From Marsupella aquatica (taxonomy: Eukaryota > Marchantiophyta): a stretch of DNA of 64,000 nucleotides. The notes below the pieces were generated by a model, which was not told where the DNA came from, did not search any database, and was given only the letters and a program-made list of their open reading frames with translations. The position numbers and the translations under genes are program-made. The stretch spans positions 7,502,001-7,566,000 of the forward strand of contig OZ316893.1 of assembly GCA_973895155.1 (NCBI GenBank), written 5' to 3'. Shown here piece by piece: positions 34,786 through 46,845 of this stretch (positions within the stretch are counted from its first letter, which is position 1; every line of letters begins with the position of its first letter).

Positions 34786-35938
34786 CTAATCCCACTCATA
34801 GTGAGTAAATAACTCATCCCCTGAGTTAATGGTCCTTGTTGCTACAACTAGGCAATGGTCATGATGATATGTCTGGCCATAAGGTGCTGGCGGAGGACCC
34901 TCAATAAAAACCCACTCACAATTTTGCCTACGCTTAGGGCGAGTCCCCACGGTACTGTTTATGAAACCATCAATATTCCCAGTCCGTATGGGGTCCCCAT
35001 CTATGACACGCTGCTCACTATACCTTCTAGTGTTTCCATCAAAAGTATCCATGTCCAATGCATAAGTCTTCCACTCAGGGTGTTGTGCAAGGATCATGTT
35101 CCAATGTCTTCTCTTGTAGATGGGTCCACCATAAGGAAACAAAGTAGGCCCCTCTCAGCCGCGTCCACCTCTACCACTCTCGGCGTCTACAATGATGTCC
35201 TCACAGGCAAAAACTCCATAGCCATGTCTATCCCCAAGTGTGGAAGGTTTGATAACCCAACGTCTACCCCAAACCTCTACCTCCGCACCGTAGGAAAGCT
35301 GTTGTGGCAAACCAAGAGTCTCAGGATCCCAGTCCTTGATGATAGGGACACATCTGCCAGTGAACTCACAATCACCCCACCGACCCGTAACCACTGCCTT
35401 GTACAAATCAGTATCCCCTCGGGCCCGCCTCTTGGAACGCTTTCTCCCTCTTGGGACAATAGCCTCAACCCCAACTTCCCTAGGACTGGTGGGCCTTGCC
35501 GCTAGACCCAAGGCTTTTGAGAATGCATTGCCTATAGCATCTAGAACACCTTGTGATGGGACATAGGGTGCTTGTGCTGCAGGTCTAGGCCTATTGGATA
35601 CCTATTCCACCGAAACCAAAACAAACAAAAGTAGGTGTGAAATTGCAAACCTTCAACCATTGAGTAATGGGAATAGGGTAGGAAAACTAAGGCATAACAC
35701 TTACCATATGAGATGAAGAAGCCCCTGCCGTATGACGTCCACAATGCCCATATCTCTCAATATGTTGGGCACATATGTAAGATTTTTGGGAAACCTGACC
35801 CCCACATCTGGAACATTCACAAAGTTGACGGGGTGGACCGCGAGGAGGAGGTGCGGTCGTGTGATGTTGAGGTGGAGGTGGTGTATCTTCATCAGAGGAG
35901 GACGAGTCTGTGGTGGAGATTTCAGAAGATGAAGACAT
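34786..35938 (-). CDS. SET-domain protein encoded inside the CACTA element
   Basis: Two exons, 35938-35705 and 35601-34786, phase 0. The N-terminus is serine-rich with a CECSRCGGQ...YICAQHI cysteine/histidine cluster; then comes a basic RGRKRSKRRARG patch. The SET features are in order: LGDRHGYGVFACEDI (N-SET turn), GPTLFPYGGP, TGNIDGFINSTVG (normally R-FINHSC), CEWVF and INSGDELFTHYEWD (normally GEEL..dYg). SET proteins transfer methyl groups from SAM to lysine, usually on histones. The NHSC box is degenerate here (NSTV). One in-frame TGA lies at 35155-35157, where CGA would be expected, so this copy may be freshly inactivated. It is on the same strand as and upstream of the transposase. A SET gene as CACTA cargo is not something I know as standard. 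Confidence 0.72.
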
Positions 35939-37237
35939 ATCCCCTGTAACAAGATATAATTAAAATGGGCATGTTATGACCAAAACATACCACAAAATGA
36001 TATAAATCAAAGTTCCCAAATAATGATGACAAGAAACCCAAACCAAAATGACCATAGCAATAAAAAAGGTACCTTTATGAGACCCGGGCTCAGCAGTGCC
36101 AATAGCTCTTGTGGCTCTAAGATAATTAATGAACCCAATCTGAAAGTATGAGGGAAAAGCTGCAACCATTCCATGTATATGTAAGCACAATAATCTGGAC
36201 CAGACAAGAACAAAAAACCCTATATACATGTCCCCTTTATACATAGTGGCAACCAAAAGTGTTAAGTACATGAAAGGAACACTTTAGCCGATCATGCAAT
36301 GTTTACCTTTCAGATGCCCGGGCTCTCACAATGCATATGCATTAGTATCAAATCATCAAAAAGTGCCGCACCCTGCAAGCTATCATATATTCCCCTCCTT
36401 TGTTAGCAAAACCCATGCCAATCCCCTTTTGATTCATAAACCCAATGAACCTCTCTTAAACCCAAAAGGCTGCAATATAAATCTCATGAAACCTTGCTTT
36501 GTCTTATCCAAACCTTCAACCCCAAACCGCATCCTACCTATTAAACCTAAATCTGACTTACACACGAACCCAAACCTTTCTTCAACCCTAGAGACCTTTC
36601 TATTTAAAAACCCCAAACCCTAAAACCCTAAACCCAAACCTTACTTATTTCTTGTAAACCAAATCCCACACCTTTATTATTTCTTCTAAACTAATGTAAA
36701 CCCAAACCTTAGCCTAAACCAACACCATACATAACCCATTAACCTGAAATCTGCCTAACCCTTCAAACCTGCCTTCAACTATTATCTAACACCCAAAACA
36801 TGGCCAAAAAGCATTCCAAATATGAGTATAGAGGGGTCCACTTCACCTTTGAAAAAAACCCTTTCAAATGAAACCAACATTCCCCCAGGACGAGTTGCCA
36901 ATGTCTTGCGAAGCCGCTTCCTTCGCAAATACCATCACAAATTAGAATTGAGGTTTGCAAAGCTACTGCTTTTGCAAGACCTTCAGAAAAACAGAGCCCG
37001 AGAGCATTTCTGCGAGAGAGCGAAGGTGTTGCGAAGCCTTTCACGTCGCAATGGTTTCGCAAAATTGAGAAACTATATGCGAAACAAGAAGAATCGCAAC
37101 TTGCGAAACGGGTTGCTTCGCAAGTCTTTCCCGCTTGTACTTTTGCACTCGGCCGTGGCATACTCAGCGGCATTTGACAAATTTCAAGCGTAGGGAGGGA
37201 GAAGGGAGCTCGCGCGCGCTCGGGGGGTGGCTTGGCT
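35939..37237. other. Central noncoding region between divergent CACTA genes
   Basis: Between the minus-strand SET gene and the plus-strand TnpA-like gene, so probably a divergent promoter region. It is pyrimidine-rich with CCCTAAACCC words at 36600-36640, and TTGCGAAG-type words at 36905-37110 resembling the subterminal repeats. Open frames here lack recognisable domains. Confidence 0.5.
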
Positions 37238-39208
37238 ATGGATTCCAGTGGAGCAAATGGAGGTGATAGGGCAGGGGTGAGTGAGAGTGGCAATGGGAAT
37301 GAAGGCAATGGGGAGCAGGAGAGGAATCGATGGACCGATTTGATGGCTGAGCACCTCAATGCAGCACAGTTGAGCCACTTAGATTTGACTACACCAGCAG
37401 GGATTGCTTCTTTGAGTGCAATCCTTGGGCAAGCCTTGCAAACGGGAGTAGATGCAGGGAACATTGCAAGGGAGGAGGAGCAAAGGAGTGCAGCTCAACA
37501 GAAGGCAAGAGAGAAGAAGCGTAAGAAGGAGGAGAGGGCCAAGGCAGGAGTAGTCTCACCTGTTGCCCTAGAAAAGAAGAGGAGGAGAGAGGAACGAGAT
37601 GAGATAAGAGCACAGCGGGAGGAGCAGCAAAAGAAGGAGGAAGAGAGGAAGAAGCTGCCTATGATTGCCTTGATCGAAGGCATTCCTACTGAACTGGCCT
37701 ACACCGGTGCAAAGAGCACTATCAGGCTTATGGTGCGCTCCAATTTTGCACGAGGAGTTGAGTGGGGGAAACTCAACAAGGCAGACCAGAAGAAAGTAAT
37801 GAGTCAAATCAAAGATTCATTTCAAAATGGAGCAGAGATTGATGAACAGTGGCTTGCAGATAGAATTTCCAATTCAATGTCTCAAGCACGGTACCATGAT
37901 AGGAAGAAGGTAAGGGCCTACCTGGCAAACTTGGAGGAGTACAGAAACGTGAGGAGGCCACTGCAATTCACTGAGGACGTGTGGAATGCCTTTTACAAAG
38001 TGGAGGTGCGGATGAGAGCTGCCAGGAACCTTCTCTTCTGGAAGGAGATGGAAGCCAAGGCACAGAAGGCCGGGAAGTCCGACCGAGAGCTCAAGGCAAT
38101 GGCTGAGAAAGTGTCTCACATGCAGCACATTGTGGATGAAGTGGGTGCACCACCCCAAAAATTCATCCTTGCAGCTGAGCGAGTCAGCAAACGGCCCAAG
38201 ACCACGCACAAGATGGGCCAAGGTGGACTTCCCGGCCTCAAAGCACACTTTGTGAGTGGGCCCTCTCCTCTCCTCCCCTGCTTCTGTTTCCTTGCTTTCA
38301 ATTGCTATCCAAACCTGCAATGCCCCCCCTGCATACCTCTTGTTTCTTTCTTACGGCCTGCCTTGTACTTTAGGTCACCCTGACACATTGCGTGCCTTAG
38401 AGATTTCTCGGAATTTTTTAAAAACAGAGTTTGCGAAGCTTTTGCGATGCGGGTTGCTTCGCAAATGTTTTGCAAAGTCTATCATGGCATTTTTTAAAGT
38501 TGTAAATGCGAAGCTATTGCGAAATAACTCGCTTCGCAAACTACTTCGCAAACAGCCAATTTATTTGAATTTGCGAAGTGGGGAGTTTCGCAAGTGTGTA
38601 TTATGTTTTAAAAAAACCGCTAAGGGTTATTGAGCCCAGTTTTGTGTTAGGGGGCACCCTATTAGCACCTCCATGCATTTTTCTTGGGTTTATAGCATAT
38701 TAACCTCGATCTATTTTGGTTTTGGAATGTTTGGTTGTGGTAGTATAAGAGGTACCGCAGGAAGATAACAGCAAAAGAGATGGAGATAGGAGCTGCGCAT
38801 GGAGCCAAACATCTCTTTGACTTGGTTGACGCAGAGTTGGCGACTGTAAGTGCATGTATCCCCTTCAGTTTTTCCCACCCAATCCACTTATCTTTTCATT
38901 CCGTAAACCTAAACCAATTTGGCGTTGTGTTGTGCAAACAGGATGATGAGGATGCCAGTGATACCAGCAGCACCGATGAGAACAATGAGGGGACCACGAC
39001 AAAGGGGCCCAAGGTAGGAGGGAGTAGTGGATCTGGACCAGTAGGAGGAGTTTCCCAGCAGGAGGGGGAGGAAGAGGATGAGGACGAGGACGAGGAGGAA
39101 CCAGATGTGGAGGAGCAGCCAGCACCACCTCCTGTGCCACGTCCGGATCGTCGCAAGAGGGACAAGGGGAAGAGGCCGGCGACAAGGAGTAGGAGGACCC
39201 CATTCTAG
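37238..39208 (+). CDS. TnpA-like / Ptta-type second protein of the CACTA element
   Basis: Three exons, 37238-38251, 38750-38845 and 38942-39208, all phase 0 with GT-AG borders. ATG 37238 gives MDSSGANGGD. There is a long basic, lysine/arginine/glutamate-rich helical stretch (37500-37660). A central segment follows (RSNFARGVEWGKLNKADQKK...ADRISNSMSQARY), laid out like the Transposase_24/Ptta domain. The acidic tail contains EEEDEDEDEEEPD. In En/Spm elements the second protein binds subterminal repeats and aids transposition. It is divergent from the transposase, whereas in En/Spm both come from one transcript. Frames are intact. Confidence 0.68.
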
Positions 39209-39860
39209 AGCTTGGTGGTGTAGTGCCTATGGGATGCCCATTTACTTAGTGTAGTATATAGTTTTGATATGGGTAGTCTTATAGGGACCTAGCTTGTCAT
39301 ATGACATCCATCTAGGGTTTAGGGTTTAGGAAACCCTAATTTTTGTGTACCTATCAATTTTCTATAAAGCAATTTTGATTCAGACCTCATTCTCCATGTT
39401 GGACGACAAGACCCCAACCATAATTCAAAACTCTAAATCTAAACCCTAGCCTCAAGACATCTTGCGAAACCTATGCGAACAACCCAATTCACATATTTAC
39501 CATATTGAAGGTATCGCAAACATTATGCAAACCACATACGTTCACAAAAATGCGAAGCCATGTTCATGGCATAACTACCATTAACTTAATATCGCAAACC
39601 GATTACCAAACTTCTGGGATTGCAAATATTTAACTGCTTGATTATTATCGCAAGCCTCTCGCGACGCCCACGGAGTCGCTTAAATGTGAGTCCTTTGCGA
39701 TTCTATTAGTGTCGCAAGTTGCGAAGGTCTTGCGAAAGACCGGATGCGAACCTTTGGGCTTCACAGTTTGCGATTCTATTGCGATGCGCGATACTTCGCA
39801 AAGGCGAGTTTTGTTTTTTGATTTCCTTTGTTGTTTGCGATGCTTTCAAGTTCGCAAAAG
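38420..39860. repeat. Right subterminal repeats of the CACTA element
   Basis: TTTGCGAAG/CTTCGCAAA-type words are frequent at 38428-38595 (inside the first intron of the TnpA-like gene) and at 39460-39860 up to the terminus, mirroring the left end. Confidence 0.7.
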
Positions 39861-40279
39861 GTGTGGGTAGTGTTGTAGTGACCACTTCCAAAAAGGTTGG
39901 ACACACTTCCCAAATTGTTGTGCACACTTCCAAGAAGATTGAGACTTCCTAAAAGCCTGGACATACTTCCAAAGACTTGGCATGCAAGATCTCACCTTCC
40001 AATCTCAACTAACTAATCCTAGCCATTTGGTGTAACACCTGTCCACCCCTTGTAAATTGGGAAGGATTGGAATCCTTTTGGTGGAGAAATTGGAGATCCT
40101 TTTTGCCCCCCTCAAGCTTGCAATTGACCAGGATGGAGAACCCTCAAATAGTGGTATTCTTGCTTCAGTTTCCAAGTGATCCCAATCTTCTTGATCTACT
40201 TCCATGATAGGTTGCTCGGCGTCAGGCTGGTGCATGAGGTCCAAAGTGGATGTCAACAAGGTGGGCAAAGGAAAATTCT

Positions 40280-41560
40280 TCAAGGGATAGGGTCATGTCC
40301 CTCATCTCCCTCGTCGTCAACATCATCATCCAACTCTCCATCATATGCATCATGGTACTCCTCATCCTGATCGTCCATATCATCATCATCAAGGGGATGA
40401 CCCTCAACATCCTCCTCATCTGAGAAATTTAAGGTGGCACGAACGTGAAAGGCATGGGCTGATGTAGTCATCATTGATGGGTGAGATGTGGGACTAATAA
40501 TTATGTACACCATCCTAGAGTTATCAATAATTATGCAATGATAGATCACAATTAGAGAAAGGGTTTCCATGATAAAGCTTACAATGAAATTGAAATAATG
40601 CAAAATGCAAGGGCCACCCCATAATGAGTAACTATGTCATGTACACATGTAGTCATCAATGCCAATCATAATCTACCAGAATCTCTTCCCTGCTCTAATG
40701 GTGTAGGTAACATGTGTCAAGATGTAATGCGTGCATGCTACAGGCAAACGAGGGTGACTCTGGTCATGGTACTCGTGCCACTCAGCGTTTGGCCTAAACC
40801 CGAAACGCCAAGAACCAATAGTGTTGTTGATATAACCCACCAAGTTCCCCGTCCGAGGCAGGTAACCATCAATCGGAGCATACCTAGGGTCCAACTTTAG
40901 TGACATGCCATATCGACTAAAGGTTGGACTCTGTTGGGACAAGATGCGCCATCTCTGAGCCAAATACTTTGGCCCATAGAATGGAAACAACTAAGGCAAA
41001 TCATTGGGTGCACAATCAGTAGGGACCATGATATCCACAAGAGCAAATACTCCAAAGTCCTACATGAGTCCCCAATGTGGAGGGGAGGAGGACCCATGGG
41101 CGGTTCCAAACTATAATAGGTTCTCGAAGGTGGAGGTCCATAGGGAGTCCAAACTGGGCTAGGAAGGAGTCCTTTAAGATGTACAAGGCTCTCCTTTGCA
41201 ACTCTCTTGGTGCCCGAGATACCAATGCATCAAGAAAAGGGCATGGGGGCGAAACAATCCTAGGTGGACAAGTGTCAATCGATCGGGGTCTAGTGATCAC
41301 CACTACTCCCCTCTAGATAGGGTGCATCCTAAACACTCTCCTCCTCCTACAAAATACACGGTCTATTGCCCTCAATGTGGCTGGCAATGCGGATGGATGG
41401 ATGAGTGGTGCAAACGCACGACGTGCAATGTCTCTCAAGCGGTCCACAGGCAAAGACCCTGGGCCCCCACTCCCAGCAAAATATATGTACCCACTATGAA
41501 CAGATCCCCCCCTTGGTACTGTTGAGCATAGACGACACTCATAACGGTAAGCACATGACA
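40280..41560 (-). pseudogene. Second, decayed SET-domain gene and transposase start
   Basis: On the minus strand, 41555-41313 holds a cysteine-rich start and the segment LPVDRLRDIARRAFAPL. 41303-41050 has LREPIIVWNRPWVLLPSTLG, matching the segment before the first SET turn. 40990-40673 has LFPFYGPKY-like residues and TGNLVGYINNTIGSW, matching TGNIDGFINSTVG of the intact relative. 40603-40280 is an acidic stretch like the transposase N-terminus. Frames are broken several times. The order (Cys-rich, SET, acidic transposase start) equals that of the CACTA element at 30172-39880, so it is a diverged family member, cut on the right by the Copia repeat at 41561. Confidence 0.6.
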
Positions 41561-41862
41561 CATCCAACGCGCAAGTAGTCAACACAAGAGATACGTGGTT
41601 CACCTCCTCAAGGCTACGTCCACGGGAACACACAAGAGAGCTTTACTGAACTCTAAGCCCGTCGACCATACCAAGTCTCCATAGTGTAAGCTCTCCTCAT
41701 CTCTCAAGTGGCTCCATAACAATGAGCCTAAGTTCCACTTATCCAAGCAAACACCGCTTGGCATATAGTGTACATCCTAGTTAACCTAACCACATCTCCG
41801 ACTATGGTTAGCCTAACTACGGTTACATGTCGTAACCCTAGACCTTGAGTAAATACCTAATA
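41561..41862 (-). repeat. Left (3') terminal repeat of the Copia element
   Basis: About 96 percent identical by eye to 50570-50871. It begins CATCCAACGCGCAAGTAGTC and ends AGTAAATACCTAAT. It is preceded inward by the purine-rich (minus-strand) CCAGAGTCAAGGGGGAG, a plausible polypurine tract. Confidence 0.75.
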
Positions 41863-42050
41863 ATCTCCCCCTTGACTCTGGTCTAGGGGAGGGTAATACT
41901 GTCTATATGATTCTTCAGCGGGAAGTTCTGGATGAAAACTAACATGGTTTCCCCTCTCTAACTAGAGCAAACCAGAACTAAGCCGTAGCCTATTACTAGG
42001 AGTGAAGAAGAGCATATATCAATAATTACAGCAAATGTTAAGAAAAACCC

Positions 42051-45000
42051 TTACTTGTGACGTAATTGCAAAACTTGCAGCACGTCACGATATCTAGAGA
42101 AACTTTCCAAAGGAATCATTTTGGTAAATGCGTCAGTTAGGTTGAGTTTACCGTCTATCTTGACTAGCTCAAACAAATTATCAAACATAGCCTGCCTGAT
42201 AAAATGGTACCTGACATCTATGTGCTTCACTCTACTGTCCATCACCTGGTTCACAGCAAGGTGGAGCGCACTTTGACTATCACAATGGAGCTTCACATTC
42301 CCCTGTGGCAATCCCATTTCAGTGATAAGGCTATCCAACCAAATCGCTTCCTTCGCTGCTTCCGCTACTGCAACATACTTCGCTTCTGTAGTAGACTGAG
42401 CAATACACTTTTGCAAAATAGATCTCCAACTTATGCATCCACCGCCAAGTGTGAACACGTACCCTATTGTTGATCTCCTTCGGTCCAGATCTTGTCCATA
42501 GTCAGACTCTACATAGCCAATCAATGATCTCGCATTCTTTGCATTTGCATCAAATAAAAGACCATGATCCACGGTACCCTTCAAGTACCTGATAATCCAC
42601 TTCACTACTTCCCAGTATACCTTCCCTGGATTTGACATGTACCTGCTCACCTTGCCCATAGCCATGGCAAGATCAGGTCTAGTGCAAGTCATCAAATACA
42701 TGAGACTTCCCACTGCCTTATCATAAGGAACTTTTGACATCAGCCCCTTCTTTGTCGCATCTGTGGGACAAAAAGCTGATGACAATTTGAAGTGTGCAGC
42801 CAAAGGGGTACTTACTAGCTTGCTATTCCCCATGTTGAACCTAGCAATTACCTTCCTCGCATAACTACTTTGTGTCAACCATAGCTTACCAGCCTCCAAG
42901 TCCCTAGTGATCTCCATACCCAAAATCCTCTTAGCTGGCCCTTGGTCCTTCATCTTAAACTCTGTACTTAGCAGTGCCTTAAGCTTAACAATCTCAGACC
43001 TATCCTTGGCCGCAATAAGCATGTCATCCACATAAAGTACTAAAACAATGAACCCAAAGACAACATTCTTCATCGGTTTCAAATATACACAAGGGTCAAA
43101 CACACTCCTGTGAAAACCTTGTGACCGAATCCAATCGTCAAACGCTTGTTCCACTATCTTGGTGACTGCTTCAACCCATACAAGGATTTCAGCAATTTGC
43201 AAACCAATTCCTCCTGTCCTCTCTTCACAAAACCTAGCGGCTATTTCATGAAGATCACCTCTTCCAAGGTGCCATAGAGGAAAGCTGTGACAACATCCAT
43301 CTGATCTAGCAGCAGACCAAACATTACAACAAGCACACACAATAGCCGTATCGTAGAGTACTTAGCAACTGGTGAGAAGACCTCATTGTAATCCACACCT
43401 TTCTCTTGTGTGAATCTCTTTGCTACCAACCTAGCCTTGTAGACCTTTGATCCACTTCCCGGCCTCATTCACAATTGGAGGACCCAAAAGGAATGTCACA
43501 CTCAAAAGTGACCATAGTTTATTATGCTTTAGGATATCATTTGTAGGGTGTAATGACATGATATAGAAAATTTGATGTACTATACTTAATAAACATCTTG
43601 TAGGTTGGTAACAATCATTAAACTATCTAGCATTTGAGACTTTGAAGCTTTCCTTATATGTTCTTCAAAGATTGATAAAAGGACTTATCACGCAACGGGT
43701 CACATCCTTTCATGACTCAAAAGGACTCTAAAAAATGCATTTTAGACAATGAAATTTTACCAAAGCATGCATACTAATAGAATAATCTTATATTTCAAAA
43801 CTCAAATATTGACACACACTAAACCTTTATGTACAGGACAAAAATAATCAGTAATTTTGGCTTATTTAGGGCCATCAACAATAGGATCCCTTAAAACAGT
43901 TGAAAACTTGATTTATCTACATGGTGAGGTAGGTAACACCATGTAAAATAGTCTTGTGAAAAAATTAGACTTAAATGTCTTGAGATAAAATCATGATGAA
44001 CCTTTTTCCATGTTATGAAAGTCATTTTTCACTAAAAAAACATGTTTTTGAGTCCTAAAAGTGGTTTCTGTGAGGTACACCCAATTGTGAATGAGGCCTC
44101 CCGTAGACTTATCCTTCAACTTGTATATCCACTTGCTGTCCACCACTTGTTGACCCTTAGGCAGCTTAACAAGCTCCCAAGTTTTGTTGTCCTTCAATGA
44201 TTACATCTCCGTTTGCATTGCTGCACAGTCCACTTCTGCTTCTCCTTTGAAGCACTTGCCTCATGAAATGAAGAAGGTTCCCCTTCTTCCAAAATTAACG
44301 CATCACCCTCATCATCAACTGCAAAATCATCCTCTTGCAGTTGAGATGAATCAACCCACTGTCCATACCTAAGAGAAGCGTGTACAGTGCGACCAGATGT
44401 TCTTCTAGCCGATGACTCTGGTTGAATTGCGTTTACTGGTACGATTTGAAGCTCAGCAGCATCCACTTGCTGCTCACCAGCATCAATAAACTCCTCTTGT
44501 TCCTCTAGCACAGGAACCAGCTCCATGCTTGGAGCACCTCCTTCTCTTCGATCATGCACTTCATGATCAATCTCCCCCTCAACGAGATCCGAGATAGGAG
44601 ATTTTCCTTTGTCAATACAGGAGACCTGAGTATTCTTCCCCTCCTTCAATAATCTGGATTCATTGAAGGAAACATCCCTACTGACAATGAACTTACAGGC
44701 AATAGGATCCCATAGCCTGACTGTAGGCCTTCACACCACTCTGATACCCAAGAAAAATACATTTCTTGGACGTAGGATCCAACTTGGTCCTATTCTGCTT
44801 TGGTATGAGAGCATATGCATCACTTCCAAAAATTATCAAGCCATGATAGTCTGCTTGCCACTTATAACACATTTCAAATGGTGTTTTAAAATTGATTGCA
44901 CTAGAAGGAGAAAGATTTACCAAATAAGCTGCAGTATTGATAGCTTTCGCCCAAAATTCTTGTGGTAAACCTGATTGGCTCAGTATACTTCATGACCGCT

Positions 45001-46845
45001 CCAATAGTGTTCGATTGAGCCTCTCAACGACACCATTCTGCTGCGGAGTATAAAGTGTGGTGAGATGGCGAGTTATCCCCTATTCTGCACAATACTCTTC
45101 AAATTCTATTGAAGTGTACTCCCCGCCGTTGTCTGACCTTAGACTCTTCACCTTGGTATCCAAACACTTAATCGTGTTTCCCGTCTGATTCTCCACTTGG
45201 GCATTCCACTTTGTAAAAATGGACAAGACATCAGACTTATGCGTCATGAAATAAATCCATACAAATCTTGAGTAATCATCAATGAAGGATACATAGTACA
45301 ATTTTCCAGAATGTGAGGGAGTCGAGGATGGTCCCCACACGTTACTATGTATGTACTCAAGAAACGCTTTGGAATGATGAGTTCCAACACCGAAAGAACA
45401 ACAATGCTGCTTTCCAAAAATGCAATGCTCATAGAATTCCAATTTACAAGACTGCAAATCATAAATGAGCCCATTCTTCCGCAAGATAGCCAAACCCTTC
45501 TCACTCATGTAGCCTAACCGTGAATGCCACAGTTGAGTCATTTTCTTGTGAGACTTGGTTACACTGGCCTCTCCACATACTGTATTGCCCTGCAACACAT
45601 ACAAATTCTTCTGTCTGCTCCCCTTCAAAATCACTGTCTCTCCCGACATGACTTGAAGTTCACCATCAATTACTCGCCATTGATGACCATTTGTATCCAA
45701 CACACTGAGTGAAATCAAATTCTTACGCATGCCAGGTACAAACCTGACTCCGGACACTGTGCGCACAATGCCATCAAACATTTGAATCTTTACAGACCCA
45801 ATACCCTCAACTCGACAGGAGTGATCATTTCCCATCAAAACTGAACCGTTTGACACAGAATAAGAATTGAAATACTTGCGAATGTAACAAATGTGAAAGG
45901 AGCAAGCACAATCAAGAATCCACACATTATTTGCTCTCCTAGATGATGTGCACAGGGCATACTCCTGACTTCATAAAACATAATCATCATTGAGTAAATC
46001 AACTTCTTTATCCGCACTAGCCACATTGGCTGATGAAGAGTCAACTGCCTTAGCCTTACAATCCCTCTTAACGTGACCAACCTTGTGACACTTCCAACAG
46101 ACTAATGGCTTTCTCTCCTGGGACTTCCCCCTTGAAGTAAATCTTGTCCTAGATTTACTTCGTCCCTTGCCATTCGTGCGCTGCTCGGGACGCCGAGCTG
46201 TGACCTCCCACGATTCACATTCAAGGCAGCACCAAATGACGATGTTGTCTGGGCTTGACCCAACTTCTTTTGTGCATCATCTGACAGCAAAGAGCTTACC
46301 ACCTCATCATATGAAATAGACTTCAAGTCTCTATACAAGAGAACCTGCTTCAAACCCTGATAAGATGGAGGTAAGGAGCTGAGAAGAAGCAAGGTCTTGT
46401 CCTCTTCTTCAATGCCCTTACCGAGATTAGACAAATTAACAACTAGGCTATCAAATTCATCCAAGTGATCCTGGAGCTTGTTCCCCTCTTTGAGCTGAAG
46501 GCTCATTAAGAGAGACTTCTTGTACAATCGATCATATGCATCCTCCCAATAGTACTTCTCCCTTAGGGCTTTGAATAGAGATGCACAATCTGCGTAGTCA
46601 TCCAACTTCTTGATGATATGCGGCTTCAGATAAAGCATCACCGCATTCACTGCAATTACTTGTTCCTGCCTCCACCTCTTTAGTGAAATCTCCTCCTCAT
46701 CATCGTACATCTCTTGTGTAGAGAGAAGATGATCTAGGCCCATAGCGCAAAAAACTCCTTTCACTTGCTTCTCCCAGAGCAAGTAGTCCGTATGCCCATC
46801 ATACTTTTCCACCTCAAACTTGATACCTCCGAACTTGGATGCCAT
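42051..46845 (-). pseudogene. Copia gag-pol remnant
   Basis: In gene order from 46845: gag (MASKFGGIKFEVEKYDGHTD, UBN2-like) to about 46130; zinc knuckle CWKCHKVGHVKRDC (about 46100); an in-frame TGA near 45970; and a protease site reading LDCACS where active Copia proteases have D-S-G. Then integrase with LWHSRLGYMSEKGL, FIDDYSRFVW and LRSDNGGEY; integrase C-terminus KKCIFLGYQSG (about 44780); reverse transcriptase WELVKLPKGQQVVDSKW (44190) and, past an inserted MITE, YKARLVAKRFTQ, VLYVDDMLIA; and RNase H with AQSTTEAKYVA. Several frameshifts and stops plus the altered protease rule out autonomous activity. Confidence 0.9.
43461..44098. mobile_element. 638-bp MITE inside the Copia reverse transcriptase
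   Basis: Termini GGCCTCATTCACAATTGG and CCAATTGTGAATGAGGCC form an 18-bp perfect inverted repeat. It splits the reverse-transcriptase reading between KLKDKSTG and KVYKARLVAK. The target duplication is masked because the termini are themselves GGCC-flanked. The interior is AT-rich, with no coding capacity. Confidence 0.75.

Larger units (their letters stand above)
30172..39880. mobile_element. Complete 9.7-kb CACTA (En/Spm-type) transposon
   Basis: Termini CACTACAACA at 30172 and the inverse TGTTGTAGTG ending at 39880, with 3-bp duplication ACC at 30169-30171 and 39881-39883. Length 9709 bp. Both subterminal zones are crowded with TTTGCGAA/TTCGCAAA words. Genes inside: TNP2-type transposase and a SET-domain protein on the minus strand, a TnpA-like protein on the plus strand. 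It inserted into an older MITE. Confidence 0.93.
30072..40129. mobile_element. MITE with 4-bp duplication, split by the CACTA element
   Basis: Left end GGTCAATTGCAAGATTGAGG at 30072; the right end at 40129 is its near-exact inverse, followed or preceded by a matching GGGGCAAAA(A)GGA. Flanked by AGGA at 30068-30071 and 40130-40133. Without the CACTA insert it is 346 bp, close to the 354 bp of the element at 18186-18539. The two share terminus pattern (GGTSRATTGCAWGATTGAGG) and interior sequence, so they form one family. Confidence 0.82.

Noticed and set aside
36595-36645. CCCTAAACCC-type words resembling plant telomere repeat
   Set aside because: Only a few irregular units inside the central region of a CACTA element; interstitial chance or composition, not a telomere.
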